Assembly: GCF_000003815.2 (NCBI RefSeq)
Contig: NW_023365849.1
Span: 6,607-55,720, forward strand
From: Branchiostoma floridae
Taxonomy: Eukaryota; Chordata; Leptocardii; Amphioxiformes; Branchiostomatidae
Length of the DNA: 49,114 nucleotides
Reading direction: 5' to 3'
Shown here in pieces: positions 31,714-43,306 of this stretch (positions within the stretch are counted from its first letter, which is position 1; each line of letters begins with the position of its first letter). The notes beneath the pieces are model-generated. The model did not search any database and was not told the DNA's origin. It saw only the letters and a list, made by a program, of their open reading frames with translations. The position numbers were made by a program, and so were the translations under genes.

Positions 31714-32780
31714 ATTGGAGTCCATACAATGTACTGTATAACACTATAGAAAAGTATACTGTGCTGCATTATTCAAAGTATAGATATGGTTAGATCAGTG
31801 AGAGTTGAGCATGCTAGCACTGTCAAAATCAAAAGCAGACTTTTCTGTCCATTTTTTTCTGTCCATTTGTAGAACCGTTGCCGAGTAACCAGTAAATGGT
31901 ACTGACTGGTGGTTTATAGAGGAGGTGGCTTTTCCATTACAGTATGACTATGTAAGTACAGTACTGTGAATGCATTTTAGTTGTGGGATGGCGCTATACA
32001 AACAATCCATTTTCCCGCTACCGCAACATTAAGTCCCCGCAAACAGCAACCTTACCTTTCACATATTATCTACAAAGTAGAATTTCTGTTGCCGGCTTGC
32101 CGCACATGCGTTCTGATCTCTGTGTGAGAGGGCTTTTGTGCAAATGGCTTACTGTAACAACAGCGCCATTTATGTTACAAGTGTGCACTGACTCAAAGAC
32201 GACCACACTGTGCCAGTGTCAGGTTTATAGTATACAACATTCAACATGAAACAAATTATGGCTATGATGACCCCTGGCATAACTATGGGCTGGAATAACA
32301 TAGGTTTCACAAACCAACTTCAACCAACCAACATTGGTGGCAAAGTATAACATTCTTGCTTACAGTTTTGCTAAATGCCCCAAAACATGGCATAGATATG
32401 TGTACGGCATTTCACTTCTAACATCAACCATGCAGTAAGCAGCATATAATGAACGAACGAAAAAATATTATTCGGTTAACCTTGTGAAACTATTTGCCCC
32501 CCTCCCCACAGAAAAATATGTGGACGTCCTCACGACCAAAATAAAATATTCAGTTACCGTCAACAAACAGAATTATGCACAAAACACCATGACATCTCGT
32601 GTGAAATTATTGGAGCAGAGTTTGCAAGTATAGCTGCTCGTAATTTTACGTGAAAATTATTACAGGTTTGCGGTAGCAAAACCTGTTCTGTTTTCGTTGG
32701 CTTTTATGGGCGCCGCCATTTTGTTTTACGGTGTATGACGGGAAGGGTGGCGCTGGCGCCATTTGGATATGACGGATTGG
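31714..32780. other. Noncoding flank upstream of the Helentron gene
   Basis: No gene seen; open frames at 31983-32249 are featureless. GCGCCGCCATTTTG at 32711-32724 is, on the minus strand, a YY1-like CAAAATGGCGGC, a motif often found near transcription starts. It could mark the start of a transcript toward the transposase, but this is only a motif match. Confidence 0.4.
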
Positions 32781-33867
32781 TGTGTTGTATGAAGTTATGA
32801 GATGACTAGGAAACGTGATCTTGTGGTCTCATCGGAAACGACAGGACGGCAAGAGCCACAAGCATGAAGGCTTAGTGTGTTGTATGAAGGAATTGGATGG
32901 TTAGGAAACGTGATCTTGTGGTCTTGTCGGAAACGGCAGGACGGCAAGAGACACAAGCATGAAGGGTTAGTGTGTTGTATGAAGGGATTGGATGAGATGG
33001 TTAGGAAATATGATCTTGTACTCTTGTCGGAAGCGGCAGGACGGCAAGAGACACAAGCATGAAGGGTTAGTGTGTTGTATGAAGGGATTGGATGGGATGG
33101 TTAGGAAATATGATCTTGTACTCTTGTCGGAAACGGCAGGACGGCAAGAGCCACAAGCATGAAGGGTTAGTGTGTTGTATGAGGGGATTGGATGGGATGG
33201 TTAGGAAATATGATCTTGTGCTCTTGTCGGAAGCGGCAGGACGGCAAGAGCCACAAGCATGAAGGGTTAGTTTGTTGTATGAGGGGATTGAATGGGATGG
33301 TTAGGAAATATGATCTTGTACTCTTGTCGGAAACGGCAGGACGGCAAGAGCCACAAGCATGAAGGGTTAGTGTGTTGTAAAGTTAAGAAAGTTACGACGA
33401 GATCCCCAACGATAGAGGCTTAGACATGTAACAAATATATACGGGTTCCTTTAGTTGCCAACTGGAATTCGAAGAGATTGGATGAGATGGTTAGGAAATA
33501 TGATCTTGTACTCTTGTCGGAAGCGGCAGGACGGCAAGAGACACAAGCATGAAGGGTTAGTGTGTTGTATGAAGGGATTGGATGGGATGGTTAGGAAATA
33601 TGATCTTGTACTCTTGTCGGAAGCGGCAGGACGGCAAGAGACACAAGCATGAAGGGTTAGTGTGTTGTATGAAGGGATTGGATGGGATGGTTAGGAAATA
33701 TGATCTTGTACTCTTGTTCGGAAACGGCAGGACGGCAAGAGCCACAAGCATGAAGGGTTAGTGTGTTGTAAAGTTAAGAAAGTTACGACGAGATCCCCAA
33801 CGATAGAGGCTTAGACATGTAACAAATATATACAGGTTCCTTTAGTTGCCAACTGGAATTCGAAGAT
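32780..33867. repeat. 100-bp minisatellite in two blocks, each ended by the same 98-bp segment
   Basis: TGATCTTGT-type anchors lie at 32817, 32912, 33012, 33112, 33212, 33312, then 33502, 33602 and 33702. Units are 95-100 bp and carry CTCTTGTCGG-AAACGGCAGG-ACGGCAAGAG. After the sixth and ninth units the same unrelated segment appears (33378-33475 and 33769-33866, from TAAAGTTAAGAAAGTTACGA to GGAATTCGAAGA), 391 bp apart. The array end must therefore have been duplicated as one block. Confidence 0.92.
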
Positions 33868-34640
33868 CAGCACATGAAGGATAAAGAAATGACAATGAAG
33901 AGACAAGAATTTCCGCACGCTGGGTACAGAAGACTTTTAACAATATAATAGACTTCATAATGATGCTATCTCTCTTTGGCCTTAACTGAAGTTCTCTATT
34001 TCCTCTCCTGAACTGAACTCTCTTACCTTAGAAATCTCTTGTATTAACATTCTGTCTCAGTACTAGACAAATGTCTGCTCTCCTGAACTGCCGTAGAAAT
34101 CTCTCGTCTTTGTATTCTGCCTTACCTGACAGACAGCTACACAATATCGCTCATATTACTAGATTAAGTACATCTCGGTCTGTTGTAGTTCACGTCATCA
34201 AACGAATAACCGTTCAAGAATAACAATCATAGTACAATACTACAGTCTAATTACATCTAGCAAACGTTGCGTTGTATCTTCTTGTAAGTGACGGAGTGAA
34301 AGGCTGCTACAGCCCAAAAGTAAACGGCTGCTACAACCCAAAAGTAAACGGCTGCACGGACGTGTATTTTTATCGTTAAGAAACTCCCGCAAACGTTAGA
34401 TTGGTAAAAGTTCGTTTGTAACTCAAGACATTTGCAGGCAATGTTCGAATTATGTAAATGACATGCTAGAAACAGCATGTTGACTTATTCATATCTGTAA
34501 ATATGCATATACGTCTGCTTAGCTGTACTGTAAATAGTTGTTATAATCCTCACGAAAGTCGCTGTACTTTTGTCGTGTCAATAAAGTTTTCATATACGTT
34601 TGGTTAGGATGTCCACCATTCGTATATCCATCGTTGTCTA
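33868..34640. repeat. Dispersed repeat segment ending with a polyadenylation-type signal
   Basis: 33868-34090 (AAGATCAGCACATGAAGGAT, GACTTTTAACAATATAA, CTTAGAAATC, CAGTACTAGACAA) recurs diverged at 37307-37515. A 22-bp direct pair (GGCTGCTACARCCCAAAAGT) lies at about 34302-34345. AATAAA lies at 34580-34585 on the plus strand. This may be a long terminal repeat or an element end, but termini could not be fixed. Confidence 0.5.
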
Positions 34641-34677
34641 GGTGAATTGAATTATTTTTTTACAATACTAAATATGA

Positions 34678-34980
34678 CCTAGTAGAATAGACAACACGTA
34701 TTCGTATAAGTCAAATAACGCAGATAGCACGTGTACGTCAGTCCATGAATTCTCTAACTGCACTCAGTTTTTCCCTCAAAAGCAGCGCAATCGGTTGGCC
34801 GCCCGCGGCTCTGCTGCCGGTCTGGCATTTCACTCTCATGGCCTTGCTCCTTCGGGCGACGTTGTTTCGGGTTTTGCATATGGCTCTCAGCCTCGATCCC
34901 CTTGTAGCAATTTGCACACGGATGTCCTTCCCTTCAGTGATACAGCTCGTCTTTCAGTGAAAGCCACCGACGTCCCTTGA
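34678..34980 (+). pseudogene. Possible retroelement ORF remnant
   Basis: A 101-codon open frame runs from 34678 to a TGA at 34978-34980, without an early in-frame ATG. From about 34744 the composition becomes GC-rich and coding-like: HEFSNCTQFFPQKQRNRLAA then SGDVVSGFAYGSQPRSPCSN. A shorter related-looking stretch is at about 38410-38480 (LPSSGDAVPTPRG). I do not recognise the family. A gag-like C-terminal remnant is one possibility, and chance is another. A second +1 open frame (34745-34960) overlaps it and is a shadow. Confidence 0.25.
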
Positions 34981-35107
34981 ATTCGTGTGGATCTCATTTG
35001 CCCGACCTGTGCAAAGATCAGAGACCCACACATATTAACCTGTACCTGAACCCTTTAGCCCAACGAAATATTGAAAATATTTGAAAATGTTGATTCGTTT
35101 TTGAATA

Positions 35108-35830
35108 AGAATAATAAAAGTGATAAGAAATAGAATAAGAAGTCCATGATGATGAGATGTTTCCTTTCCACTGCAAGTATTATAGTACTTCTTTTGATCT
35201 TGTTTATCTTTATGATGAGCCCCTGCAACAACAATGCCAAAAAGGACAGGTCAATTGCAGTATGAATTTCAAAAATCCCAAACTAGCAATTAAATCAAGT
35301 TCATAATCTAACTATACCTGGCTCTGACCAAAGAACGCGATCCATTATTCTAAGATCCTCTTGACTATGCAGAAGTAAAAGCTGAGTTACTTACCGAAGT
35401 GCAGGTGAGTGCGTTGACTTCGTGGGGTCAGTCGTAATTAATCATCAGAGACCAGTCTCAGACACGTGTTGTCTCCCCTCTGTCTGGCAGCGAAATGACT
35501 GCTGTGTTCGTAATCAGCTTGGTTTACGTTTCATCTGCATTGCGCAATATGAATACTAGGCAGCCCATTGGCCAGCGACCATGGGTTATTCCATAGCGGA
35601 AAAGGGGGAGCTAGGAGAGAGGAGAAAAGTATTAAACAACCGGCCAACATGTAAAAAAAAAATCACACCAAACTTGAAAGCTTGGACATGTTCTCCAAAC
35701 ATTCCATTGGTCGTGGCGGGGACTGCGGGCATGCTATATTAAAGCCACAGCGACATACTGCACAACATGCTGCACAATAGAGCTAAAACATGCCAAATTT
35801 ACCAAAAATAAAGATGCTTGCCCTGATTTT
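35108..35830. repeat. Long direct duplication, copy 1
   Basis: It is closely related to 36334-37187 over its whole length: AAAAGTGATAA, AAATAGAATAA-GTCCATGATG, GAGATGTTTCCTTT, CCCCTGCAAC, ACCTGGCTCT-ACCAAAGAA, GGCAGCCCATTGGCCAGCGA, CTTGAAAGCTTGGACAT, AAAACATG-CAAATTTAC. The offset is about 1.23 kb. Confidence 0.92.
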
Positions 35831-36039
35831 TTAATCATTTTTCTCACATATACAAAAAAGCTTCCCATTGTATTGCATGCGATTGCGCAATTTCATGCCA
35901 CATGAATGACGTCTTTGAAACCAATTTCTAAAGAGTAAGATACACAGTCACGAATGGTAAAATGAAAACTGTAAACGCAGACAACGTCAATCTTGATATT
36001 TTCCTCGTTGATCTCTTGAGTCCAAAAGATAACTAATAA

Positions 36040-36350
36040 TACTGTGCTATCAATTTATAGATGTACACGTCAACTACGTTTTTGTAAATATCTCTCTTAA
36101 CACACTTTGGAAATGTTGGAAAAAACAACAACGTGGGAACCGGCAAACGTTGTATCAAGCTATGTCAGCTTTCTCTGCCCCGGGGTCATCGGGTTATCGG
36201 GGTCATCGGAGAAATCAGGGTTTGTCACGTTTTCAAGTAACCGGCAATATAGCAAGATGTCAGGTTCACACGCGTCCTGTCAATCATCAACCGTCATTAG
36301 GTTTCACTTCTTCACTGTCCTGCGTTCTGCGAAATAAAAGTGATAAAAAA
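36040..36350 (+). pseudogene. Possible Arg/Gln/Gly-rich ORF remnant between the duplicated blocks
   Basis: An open frame covers about 36040-36351 and encodes CWKKQQRGNRQTLYQA then FSAPGSSGYRGHRRNQGLSR, ending NKSDKK-stop. The basic, Gly- and Gln-rich sequence resembles the tail of a nucleic-acid-binding capsid protein, but no diagnostic motif is visible. Copy 2 of the duplicated block begins within the last codons of this ORF, as it does shortly after the remnant at 34678-34980. Confidence 0.2.
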
Positions 36351-37187
36351 TAGAATAAGTCCATGATGATGAGATGTTTCCTTTTAACTGCAGGTATTAT
36401 AGTTTTACTTCTTAAACATCTTTATGAAGGGCCCCTGCAACATCAATGCCAAAAAGGAAAGGTCAAATGCATTTACCCATAGATTTGAAAAATAGAAAAC
36501 TAACAATTAAATGAAATTCGCAATCTAACTATACCTGGCTCTAACCAAAGAACACGATCAATAATTCAAAGATCCTCTTGACTATGCGGAAGTGGAACCT
36601 GAGTTACTTACCGAAGTGCAGGGGAGTGCGTTGACTTCGTGGGGGCAGTTGTTGCTAATCATCAGAGACCGGTCCCAGACATGTGTTGTCTCCCCTCTGT
36701 CTGGCAGCGAAATGACTGCTGTGCACGGATCAGCTTGGTTTACGTTTCATCTGCATTGCGCAATATTGCGCAATATGAATACTAGGCAGCCCATTGGCCA
36801 GCGACCATGGGTTATTCCATAGCGGAAAAGGGGGAGCTAGGAAAGGGGAGAAAGGTTTTAAACAGCAGGCCAACATGTAAAAAAAAAGGATCACATCAAA
36901 CTTGAAAGCTTGGACATATTCTCCAAACATTCCATTGGTCGTAGTGGGGACTGCGGGCATGCCACAGCGCCATACTAGTATCATGTGTAAAACACACGTA
37001 GAAAAAACGTTAGTAGACATAGCCATTACATAGTCGCACTGGCAAAGACTTGCGCAATCCCATGCAACCCCGACTGTTGGCCTGACTGATTGATATACCA
37101 GGTGGTTGGAGCATAGACTAGCGTAGTAACAAATTTTCAGTCACTACAGCTAAAACATGGCAAATTTACGCAAAATAAAGATCCTTG
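36334..37187. repeat. Long direct duplication, copy 2 (with an extra internal segment)
   Basis: Partner of 35108-35830. It differs by an expanded GCGCAATATT doublet near 36760 and by about 160 extra bases at about 36975-37135. The two copies flank about 500 bp, like two terminal repeats around a deleted interior. Ends and target-site duplications could not be proven. Confidence 0.9.
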
Positions 37188-37520
37188 CCCTTGCACGACG
37201 AGATCCCCAACAATAGAGTGTAAGTCTAGATTTGTTAGTTGATGTGATGCGATCTGTATCACAGTCTCCTGGCTTCCGGAATCAAAGCCCGGGCCGGCCA
37301 GACTGGAAGATCAGCATATGAAGGATAAAGAAATAACGCAGAGACAAGAGTTTCCGTACAGTGGGTACGGGAGACTTTTAACGTTATAACAGACTTCATA
37401 ACGCTGCAATCTCAGTTCACTACTGTCTCTCCTGGACTGAATTCCCTAACCTTAGAAATCAAGGTCTTTACATTCTGTCTCAGTACTAGACAAGTGTCTG
37501 CTCACACAACACAACATTGG
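37188..37520. repeat. Dispersed module, ACGAGATCCCCAACRATAGAG family, copy 3
   Basis: The opening ACGACGAGATCCCCAACAAT matches 33393-33412 and, more loosely, 41706-41730. It runs on into the 37307-37515 segment shared with 33868-34090. The family therefore has three copies in this window, each with a different length of tail. Confidence 0.65.
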
Positions 37521-37730
37521 TGAATTCATTATGGCAGAACAATACGAGTGTAATAACAAACGTTCCAAGGTAGTGTCGGGTTGTACTGTACATGTTTCTC
37601 CTTCGAAGAATATGACGGATTCAAATCTTACTACAGCTTTCATAAACAATGACTGTACAACACATTTGTATGGGGTTTACTTTAATCGTACATTCACCCG
37701 GTTAGGTTTTTGACCGTCGTTGGTGCGGTA

Positions 37731-37800
37731 ATTTTATTTCAACTTTATTGCAGGTGGCCTATATCACATGCACAATACATATAAAAATACACATTACAGC
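37731..37800 (-). mobile_element. Likely 3' tail of a CR1/L2-like LINE
   Basis: On the minus strand the sequence reads GATATAGGCCACCTGCAATA then AAGTTGAAATAAAAT, with AATAAA signals. This has the form of many invertebrate chordate LINE 3' tails as I know them. The upstream LINE body is not present, so the copy is 5'-truncated. Assignment rests on this tail alone. Confidence 0.35.
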
Positions 37801-39250
37801 AATACAAATACACTGTTACTTATATATAGTGTTAAAGTTTAGTGGGATTGTCACTTATATATAAACTGAAATCACTTATTTAGGATACTACAATACATGT
37901 AGTATGAAGATGATAACAGTTGGTACCAGCAGCTCTTATCTAAGAACAGATAGCTTTTACAAATGAAATTGGTATTTCTAAAATTCAGCCGGCCCTTGCT
38001 TAGAGAATGGTAAATAACAACATTGCACTGAATTTAAACTAATGGAAAATCTGGTCAATACTCCGTGTTAGTTGAACTTTCTACCATCAAAACTGAAGTT
38101 GTTGAAATTGTTGTATGCAAAGATAACTCCATTTTTTTAAAACAGACCTGCCAGTTAATATGCAAATAACTTTCTGTTTTGTGTAGCCATTGTTTCTGGC
38201 TGCAACCATGGGTGCACTCCCCATGGTTTTTAATTAGTTTGTGTGGTCTGGAGGGTGAATTAAATGTCCTGGCAGGGGACAACAGGGAAAAACATCACTG
38301 GTATGGTTATGGTTGTTTCCATGGAACAAAATGGTGGAACATAACCATGTCGGAGTACAGAAGAAAACAACAATGCCAACAACGCATGCAGCTAGGGACC
38401 TGCATGTGGTCCCTGTCTGGTGTTTTCCTCTCGCCTTCCGTCTTCGGGCGACGCTGTTCCGACTCCCCGGGGTCCCGTCGTTGCAAGGCACACAAGATTC
38501 CAACACACACAAAGATGCCAGATCTGTTTTCAACCGAAAAAAATGGAGTTATGACAGTTGTTCACTACATGGGCCTTAAACTTTATTTGCACGGATAAAA
38601 TTACCCACATAGACGAAATTTAACATGTTAACCTATTGTCGGAAAAAAATTACAGAAATGTGGAATTTTTACTAATAAATCTATGCCGACTGTTCAGCGC
38701 ATCTGGTGAACAAACTTATAATAAGTAGGTCTTAAATTATTTTGCACGTATAACGTTAGATTAAAAAACTGCCTAAGCATCCGCCTGAAGCTTTCTACAT
38801 TCCTACATCTCACATTGAAAAAATATATACATGTATTTAATTTGCATGGATATTTCTTTTTCAAAGATTGCCAAAGAATAGCAATATAGGAATTCTGAGA
38901 CAGCACAAAATAAATTCGAAAAAAAAACAACAAAAATATCAGAGATTATGGCGACTAACCTGTACTCCTTTCACGGGACAAGGGAGAAATGTCTATCCAT
39001 ACTTCATGTAAACCGAGGCCGTCAACGGTGAAGGAAAAAAAAACCCTCGTAATTCCGTTAAAACCTACTGTATCAAACCACAAAACGTATCAAGATGACC
39101 CTGAAGACTTTAGAGAACGACATACTACGAATACAGACCCCAATTTTCCCTCCAAACAGCTGAACAAGGCCCTATTTGTGGATACGAAGCGAGCTGCGCC
39201 ATTCCGACGGTAAACAAGTTACGTCATGCATCGTGCTCGGCACTTTCTGG
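37800..39250. other. Noncoding stretch with short ORF shadows
   Basis: Overlapping open frames on both strands at 38179-38598 have no motif. The sequence at 38427-38460 (CTCGCCTTCCGTCTTCGGGC) is related to the remnant at 34840-34870. Nothing else is supported. Confidence 0.4.
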
Positions 39251-39560
39251 TACAAGACCCCATAGCGACTTAGACAAATCTGCTTGATGAATACATCCAT
39301 GTCCCAAAAAGTCAATTCTTGTGTGTTTTGCTTGCGTGCTTTTCTTCTTTCTTCTCCCTTTTCAGTCAGGATCCAATCATTGCTTAGAACTGCAGGGGAT
39401 TATTGCCCCGAAGCGAGCCCGCCTTACAAAAAAACAACCGAGGCTATCACTTCCTGGTACATTATTGTATAGAAGACCCCATAGGCGACTAGACATTTTG
39501 CGTTATGAATACGTCCCAGAAAAGCCCATTCTCGTGTTTTTTGCTTGCGTGTTCTTCTTC
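39250..39560. repeat. Diverged direct pair next to the tandem duplication
   Basis: AGACCCCATA-GCGACT-AGACA, ATGAATAC-TCC and TGCTTGCGTG-TCTTCTTC occur twice, from about 39257 and 39475. A third partial block (TCAGTCA-GATCCAATCAT-GC) is at 39364 and again at 41140, beyond the tandem duplication. Confidence 0.7.
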
Positions 39561-40298
39561 TTTTTACCTCCATGAAATGTCATGTGTGTGTGTGTGTGTG
39601 AACAAGATAACTCAAGAACGGCTGGGTGAATTGGTTTCATACTTGGTGTGTTGGTAGTGTGTGGTGAAAGCTGGAAATGATATGGGCCCCCTAGCGGCTT
39701 CCTTTGGTACTGCAGCGCAACTCCCGGTTTTGCTATCTCGTGTTCTGAACACGCTATGGTTACGATTTTTGAGTATTAGATAGCTCTTGTGCTCAGGAAT
39801 AAGTGACATAAGTTTGGGGCCCCTAGAGGCTAGTTTTCGGATATCAGGGGCATTTTTGTCAAAAACTTTTAAGACGATAACTCAAGTAGGGAACAACGGA
39901 TTTTTATGATTTTTGGTATGTTAGTACCTTAGACAATGATGTACAAAATAAAATACTAATACCGCATGCCTATCAGATTAGGCATGCGGGTACCTTAGGC
40001 AAAGATGTTCATAATGATATACATGTTATGCAAATGATGGCTAAATTTGCATAATTAATGAGGAAATTGTATAATTCCATTGTTTTCAATAACTGGACTT
40101 CAATAAATGTAAATGTTAATTATGATAGGTGAAATATAAGCAGATACCAAATATGGTAATGAGGAACTTATTTGCATAATTTATGTAAAAATTGCAACAC
40201 CACTTTATAATTGATAATGGGAATTTTATCATTGTGACATGTGTACGTTAGTCAATGATGAACAACACCATGCATAAATTATGTTAATGTAAATTTGC
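39541..40298. repeat. 0.8-kb tandem block, copy 1
   Basis: Nearly identical to 40299-41110. Contains a (TG)n tract followed by GTGAACAAGATAACTCAAGA, and a perfect 11-bp inverted repeat CCGCATGCCTA/TAGGCATGCGG at 39962-39989. A segment of about 40 bp plus part of the TG tract is missing compared with copy 2. Noncoding. Confidence 0.95.
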
Positions 40299-40368
40299 TT
40301 GCGTGTTCTTCTTCTTTTTACCTCCATGAAATGTCATGGAGGTTATATTTTACCCTTTGTTTGTTTGT

Positions 40369-40413
<45 letters not shown>

Positions 40414-41110
40414 TGAACAAGATAACTCAAGAACGGCTGGGTGAATTGGTTTCATACTTGGTGTGTTGGTAGTGTGTGGTGAAAGCTGGAAAAGATTACA
40501 TTTTGGGCCCCATAGCGGCTTCCTTTGGTACTGCAGCGCAACTCCCGGTTTTGCTATCTCGTGTTCTGAACACGCTATGGTTACGATTTTTGAGTATTAG
40601 ATAGCTCTTGTGCTCAGGAATAAGTGACATAAGTTTGGGGCCCCTAGAGGCTAGTTTTCGGATATCAGGGGCATTTTTGTCAAAAACTTCTTAAGACGAT
40701 AACTCAAGTAGGGAACAACGGATTTTTATGATTTTTGGTATGTTAGTACCTTAGACAATGATGTACAAAATAAAATACTAATACCGCATGCCTATCAGAT
40801 TAGGCATGCGGGTACCTTAGGCAAAGATGTTCATAATGATATACATGTTATGCAAATGATGGCTAAATTTGCATAATTAATGAGGAAATTGTATAATTCC
40901 ATTGTTTTCAATAACTGGACTTCAATAAATGTAAATGTTAATTATGATAGGTGAAATATAAGCAGATACCAAATATGGTAATGAGCAACTTATTTGCATA
41001 ATTTATGTAAAAATTGCAACACCACTTTATAATTGATAATGGGAATTTTATCATTGTGACATGTGTACGTTAGTCAATGATGAACAACACCATGCATAAA
41101 TTATGTTAAT
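40299..41110. repeat. 0.8-kb tandem block, copy 2
   Basis: It starts TTGCTTGCGTGTTCTTC as copy 1 does, contains the hairpin ACCTCCATGA/TCATGGAGGT and a longer (TG)n tract, and has the same 28-bp inverted repeat at 40784-40811. It ends TTATGTTAATG like copy 1. The near identity marks a recent duplication. Confidence 0.95.
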
Positions 41111-41200
41111 GAAGGGAATTGCATGGAATTTACAAAAGCTCAGTCAAGATCCAATCATAGCTTAGAACTGCAGTGAATTTATGATTGCCCTAAACCAGGG

Positions 41201-41302
41201 GTTACTGTCGCATTATCTCGTCACAAATATGTAAATGAGCACACACCCGATTTGACGACCACATTATTTTCATATTCGTGACGAGATAAATGCGACAGTA
41301 AC
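41201..41302. repeat. 102-bp foldback, 31-32-bp arms
   Basis: The arms at 41201-41231 and 41271-41302 start GTTACTGTCGCAT and end ATGCGACAGTAAC. They pair along their whole length with one indel and one mismatch around a 39-nt loop. It could be a tiny foldback transposon or the template of a hairpin RNA; nothing decides between them. Confidence 0.85.
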
Positions 41303-41699
41303 AAGATGTGGTGTCGACCAAAATAAAGCAGATGCAGGGTGGCCTTGCTTTTTTTAACTTGCACACAATATTATACGTCTTAGAGAGCCTAATCGGAAAA
41401 TATTGGTACGACAGCCACACAACAATGAATGATTTAGTCTGTTTAAGGTGGAATTGTGGTTTTGTATGCGATCTGACGTGTTAACGATGACATGGAATAT
41501 AGTTAACCAAGATTTGTTATTTGATGTGATGTTTGATTTCAAAGTGGTTGGAATTTTATTTGTATGTTTTTGATATGGAATAAAGAAATTAAAGTAATTA
41601 GTGTGGTGGTGTTGTGACCTTGTCATGATGGACGGTAAGGTCCACAAATTGGAGTCGGTAAGGCTCACTGGGCATCATGTTGTTGCTGTCTTGTTGCAA

Positions 41700-41800
41700 A
41701 GTTAGGCACGAAAAGATCCCAACGATAGAGTGTTATTCTAGATTTGTTAGTGAAGCACAGTCTCTTGGCTTCCAAAATCAGAGCCCGGGACGAAAAGAAG
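41700..41800. repeat. Dispersed module, ACGAGATCCCCAACRATAGAG family, diverged copy
   Basis: CACGAAAAGATCCCAACGAT and TAGAGTGTTATTCTAGATTT, followed by CACAGTCTCTTGGCTTCC and CAGAGCCCGGG, parallel 37190-37310. About 25 bp after TTGTTAG are missing in this copy. Confidence 0.6.
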
Positions 41801-41878
41801 TTAAAGATTACGTGAAATCTTATGTGGTTGTTAACGTTTTTGCGGACTTGTCGAAATATACAGGGACGACAGTCGACA

Positions 41879-43074
41879 CCCTTGGCAAACCTGAAGTACT
41901 GCAAATCTACTGTTAAATACTTAACATATAGCATATACCTGCTGACCATCAACTGTATTATCTACTAAATAGGTAATATAGTAAGTACATGTACTGTTTA
42001 ACAAACAGAAGATATCTACTGACACGACAGTAAAGTAGATAGGCATACTTCCATCTTTGCAGATGATGGTAGCGCTCTGTCTGAAGTCACGGCGGTAAAT
42101 GACTACTGAATATCCACTGACACATAGTCGATTAGTAGATATCTACTGACACAACTACTAAATATTTACTGACACAAATAGATATGCAGTAAATTCAAGA
42201 ATTGTAAACAAGATAACCTTCAAAGATGCATGGAGAACACAGAGTATGTGCAATCACTCAACACACAGGCAGAATTTACAGAAAGTGCACGCCACAGTAA
42301 TTGCAAAATGTAATGTCTTATCTTGATATATAATATATAAGATCCTAATGTTCAAACAGTTCATGCTTGATACAATTACAAATTGACTTAGGCTGGGGTG
42401 GGGGGTAACCACTCAGTCATTTAACTTATCATTTTACTCAGTGTTTTCTCTTTCTGATACATGCTGTTGCTTTTTCTATAGGATCCTTGTTGATTTATAT
42501 TATAATAATTATATCATTTTCAGCAATCCATGTCTAATTAGAATTTTTATTGGCTGGGGAGGGGGAATATTGATTTAACATAATGAACTTACCTTTTGCT
42601 GCTTGTTTTTTTATACATGTATATGCTGTTGCTTTACATCCACTCCTTTTAATTTTTACCATAATTAGGAATTTAAAACTGCCTTGGGGATTTGGTAGAT
42701 ACATTTTATACATGGAGAGATAAAGCAGATATTATATCCTGGTTGGAGCCAAAATGCAGCTTTCATTTGACGTGCAAAATGTACCACTCACAGGTTTACA
42801 GCTTAAAGACTGTGATTGGTTAATCATCTCAGTAGATGGCCAATAGTAGAACAGTAGATGTCAGTAGTGATCTGATTGTTCCAACTATCTCATAGTTGTA
42901 GTAAAACATTAGAATTTTAGGACTGTTCTGACAGCAAGAACAGTGCATAGAGGTGCAGGTACTTGGCAGTAGCGGTGCAGTAGGATATTGGAAGTCGATT
43001 TACCGAAACCTAATACAATTCTACTGTTAGTAGTCTACTAAGAGTAGATTTTCTGTACTGATGGTTTGCCAAGG
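41879..43074. mobile_element. 1.2-kb nonautonomous element with terminal inverted repeats
   Basis: The left end CCTTGGCAAACC...AGTACTG...AAATCTACT (41879-41912) and right end (43041-43074, reverse complement CCTTGGCAAACCATCAGTAC) are imperfect inverted repeats of about 32 bp. The interior is AT-rich, noncoding, and packed with CTACTGACAC and TAGTAGAT motifs, including the perfect 14-bp palindrome AGTAGATATCTACT at 42134-42147. No transposase is present. Target-site duplications are not obvious. Confidence 0.7.
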
Positions 43075-43306
43075 ATATACGCTAGGCAGATAAAGCCATA
43101 CCGCCATGTTAGCATCAGACTGTACATCGCTGCCTTTGTCTCCATATTATCTAATATTACCACTACTACTGTAACTTGCCTCTGCCCTCCGGCACATGAT
43201 GCCGCAAGCAAAGGGAGAGTTGCAAGTCTGGACGTGTTCCATGCCAGCTGTCCTCAGCATGTTGTGACATCCTTTAGTTCTACATAAATATTATGGGTTG
43301 AATGCA
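43075..43306. other. Spacer between the element and the palindrome
   Basis: Contains a 73-codon open frame (43066-43287 plus) with no recognisable motif that overlaps the element end. Not called as a gene. Confidence 0.4.

Noticed and set aside
37531-37713. 60-codon ORF starting MAEQYECNNKRSKVV
   Set aside because: Complete with ATG and stop but short, no motif, and directly next to dispersed repeat segments; could be chance.
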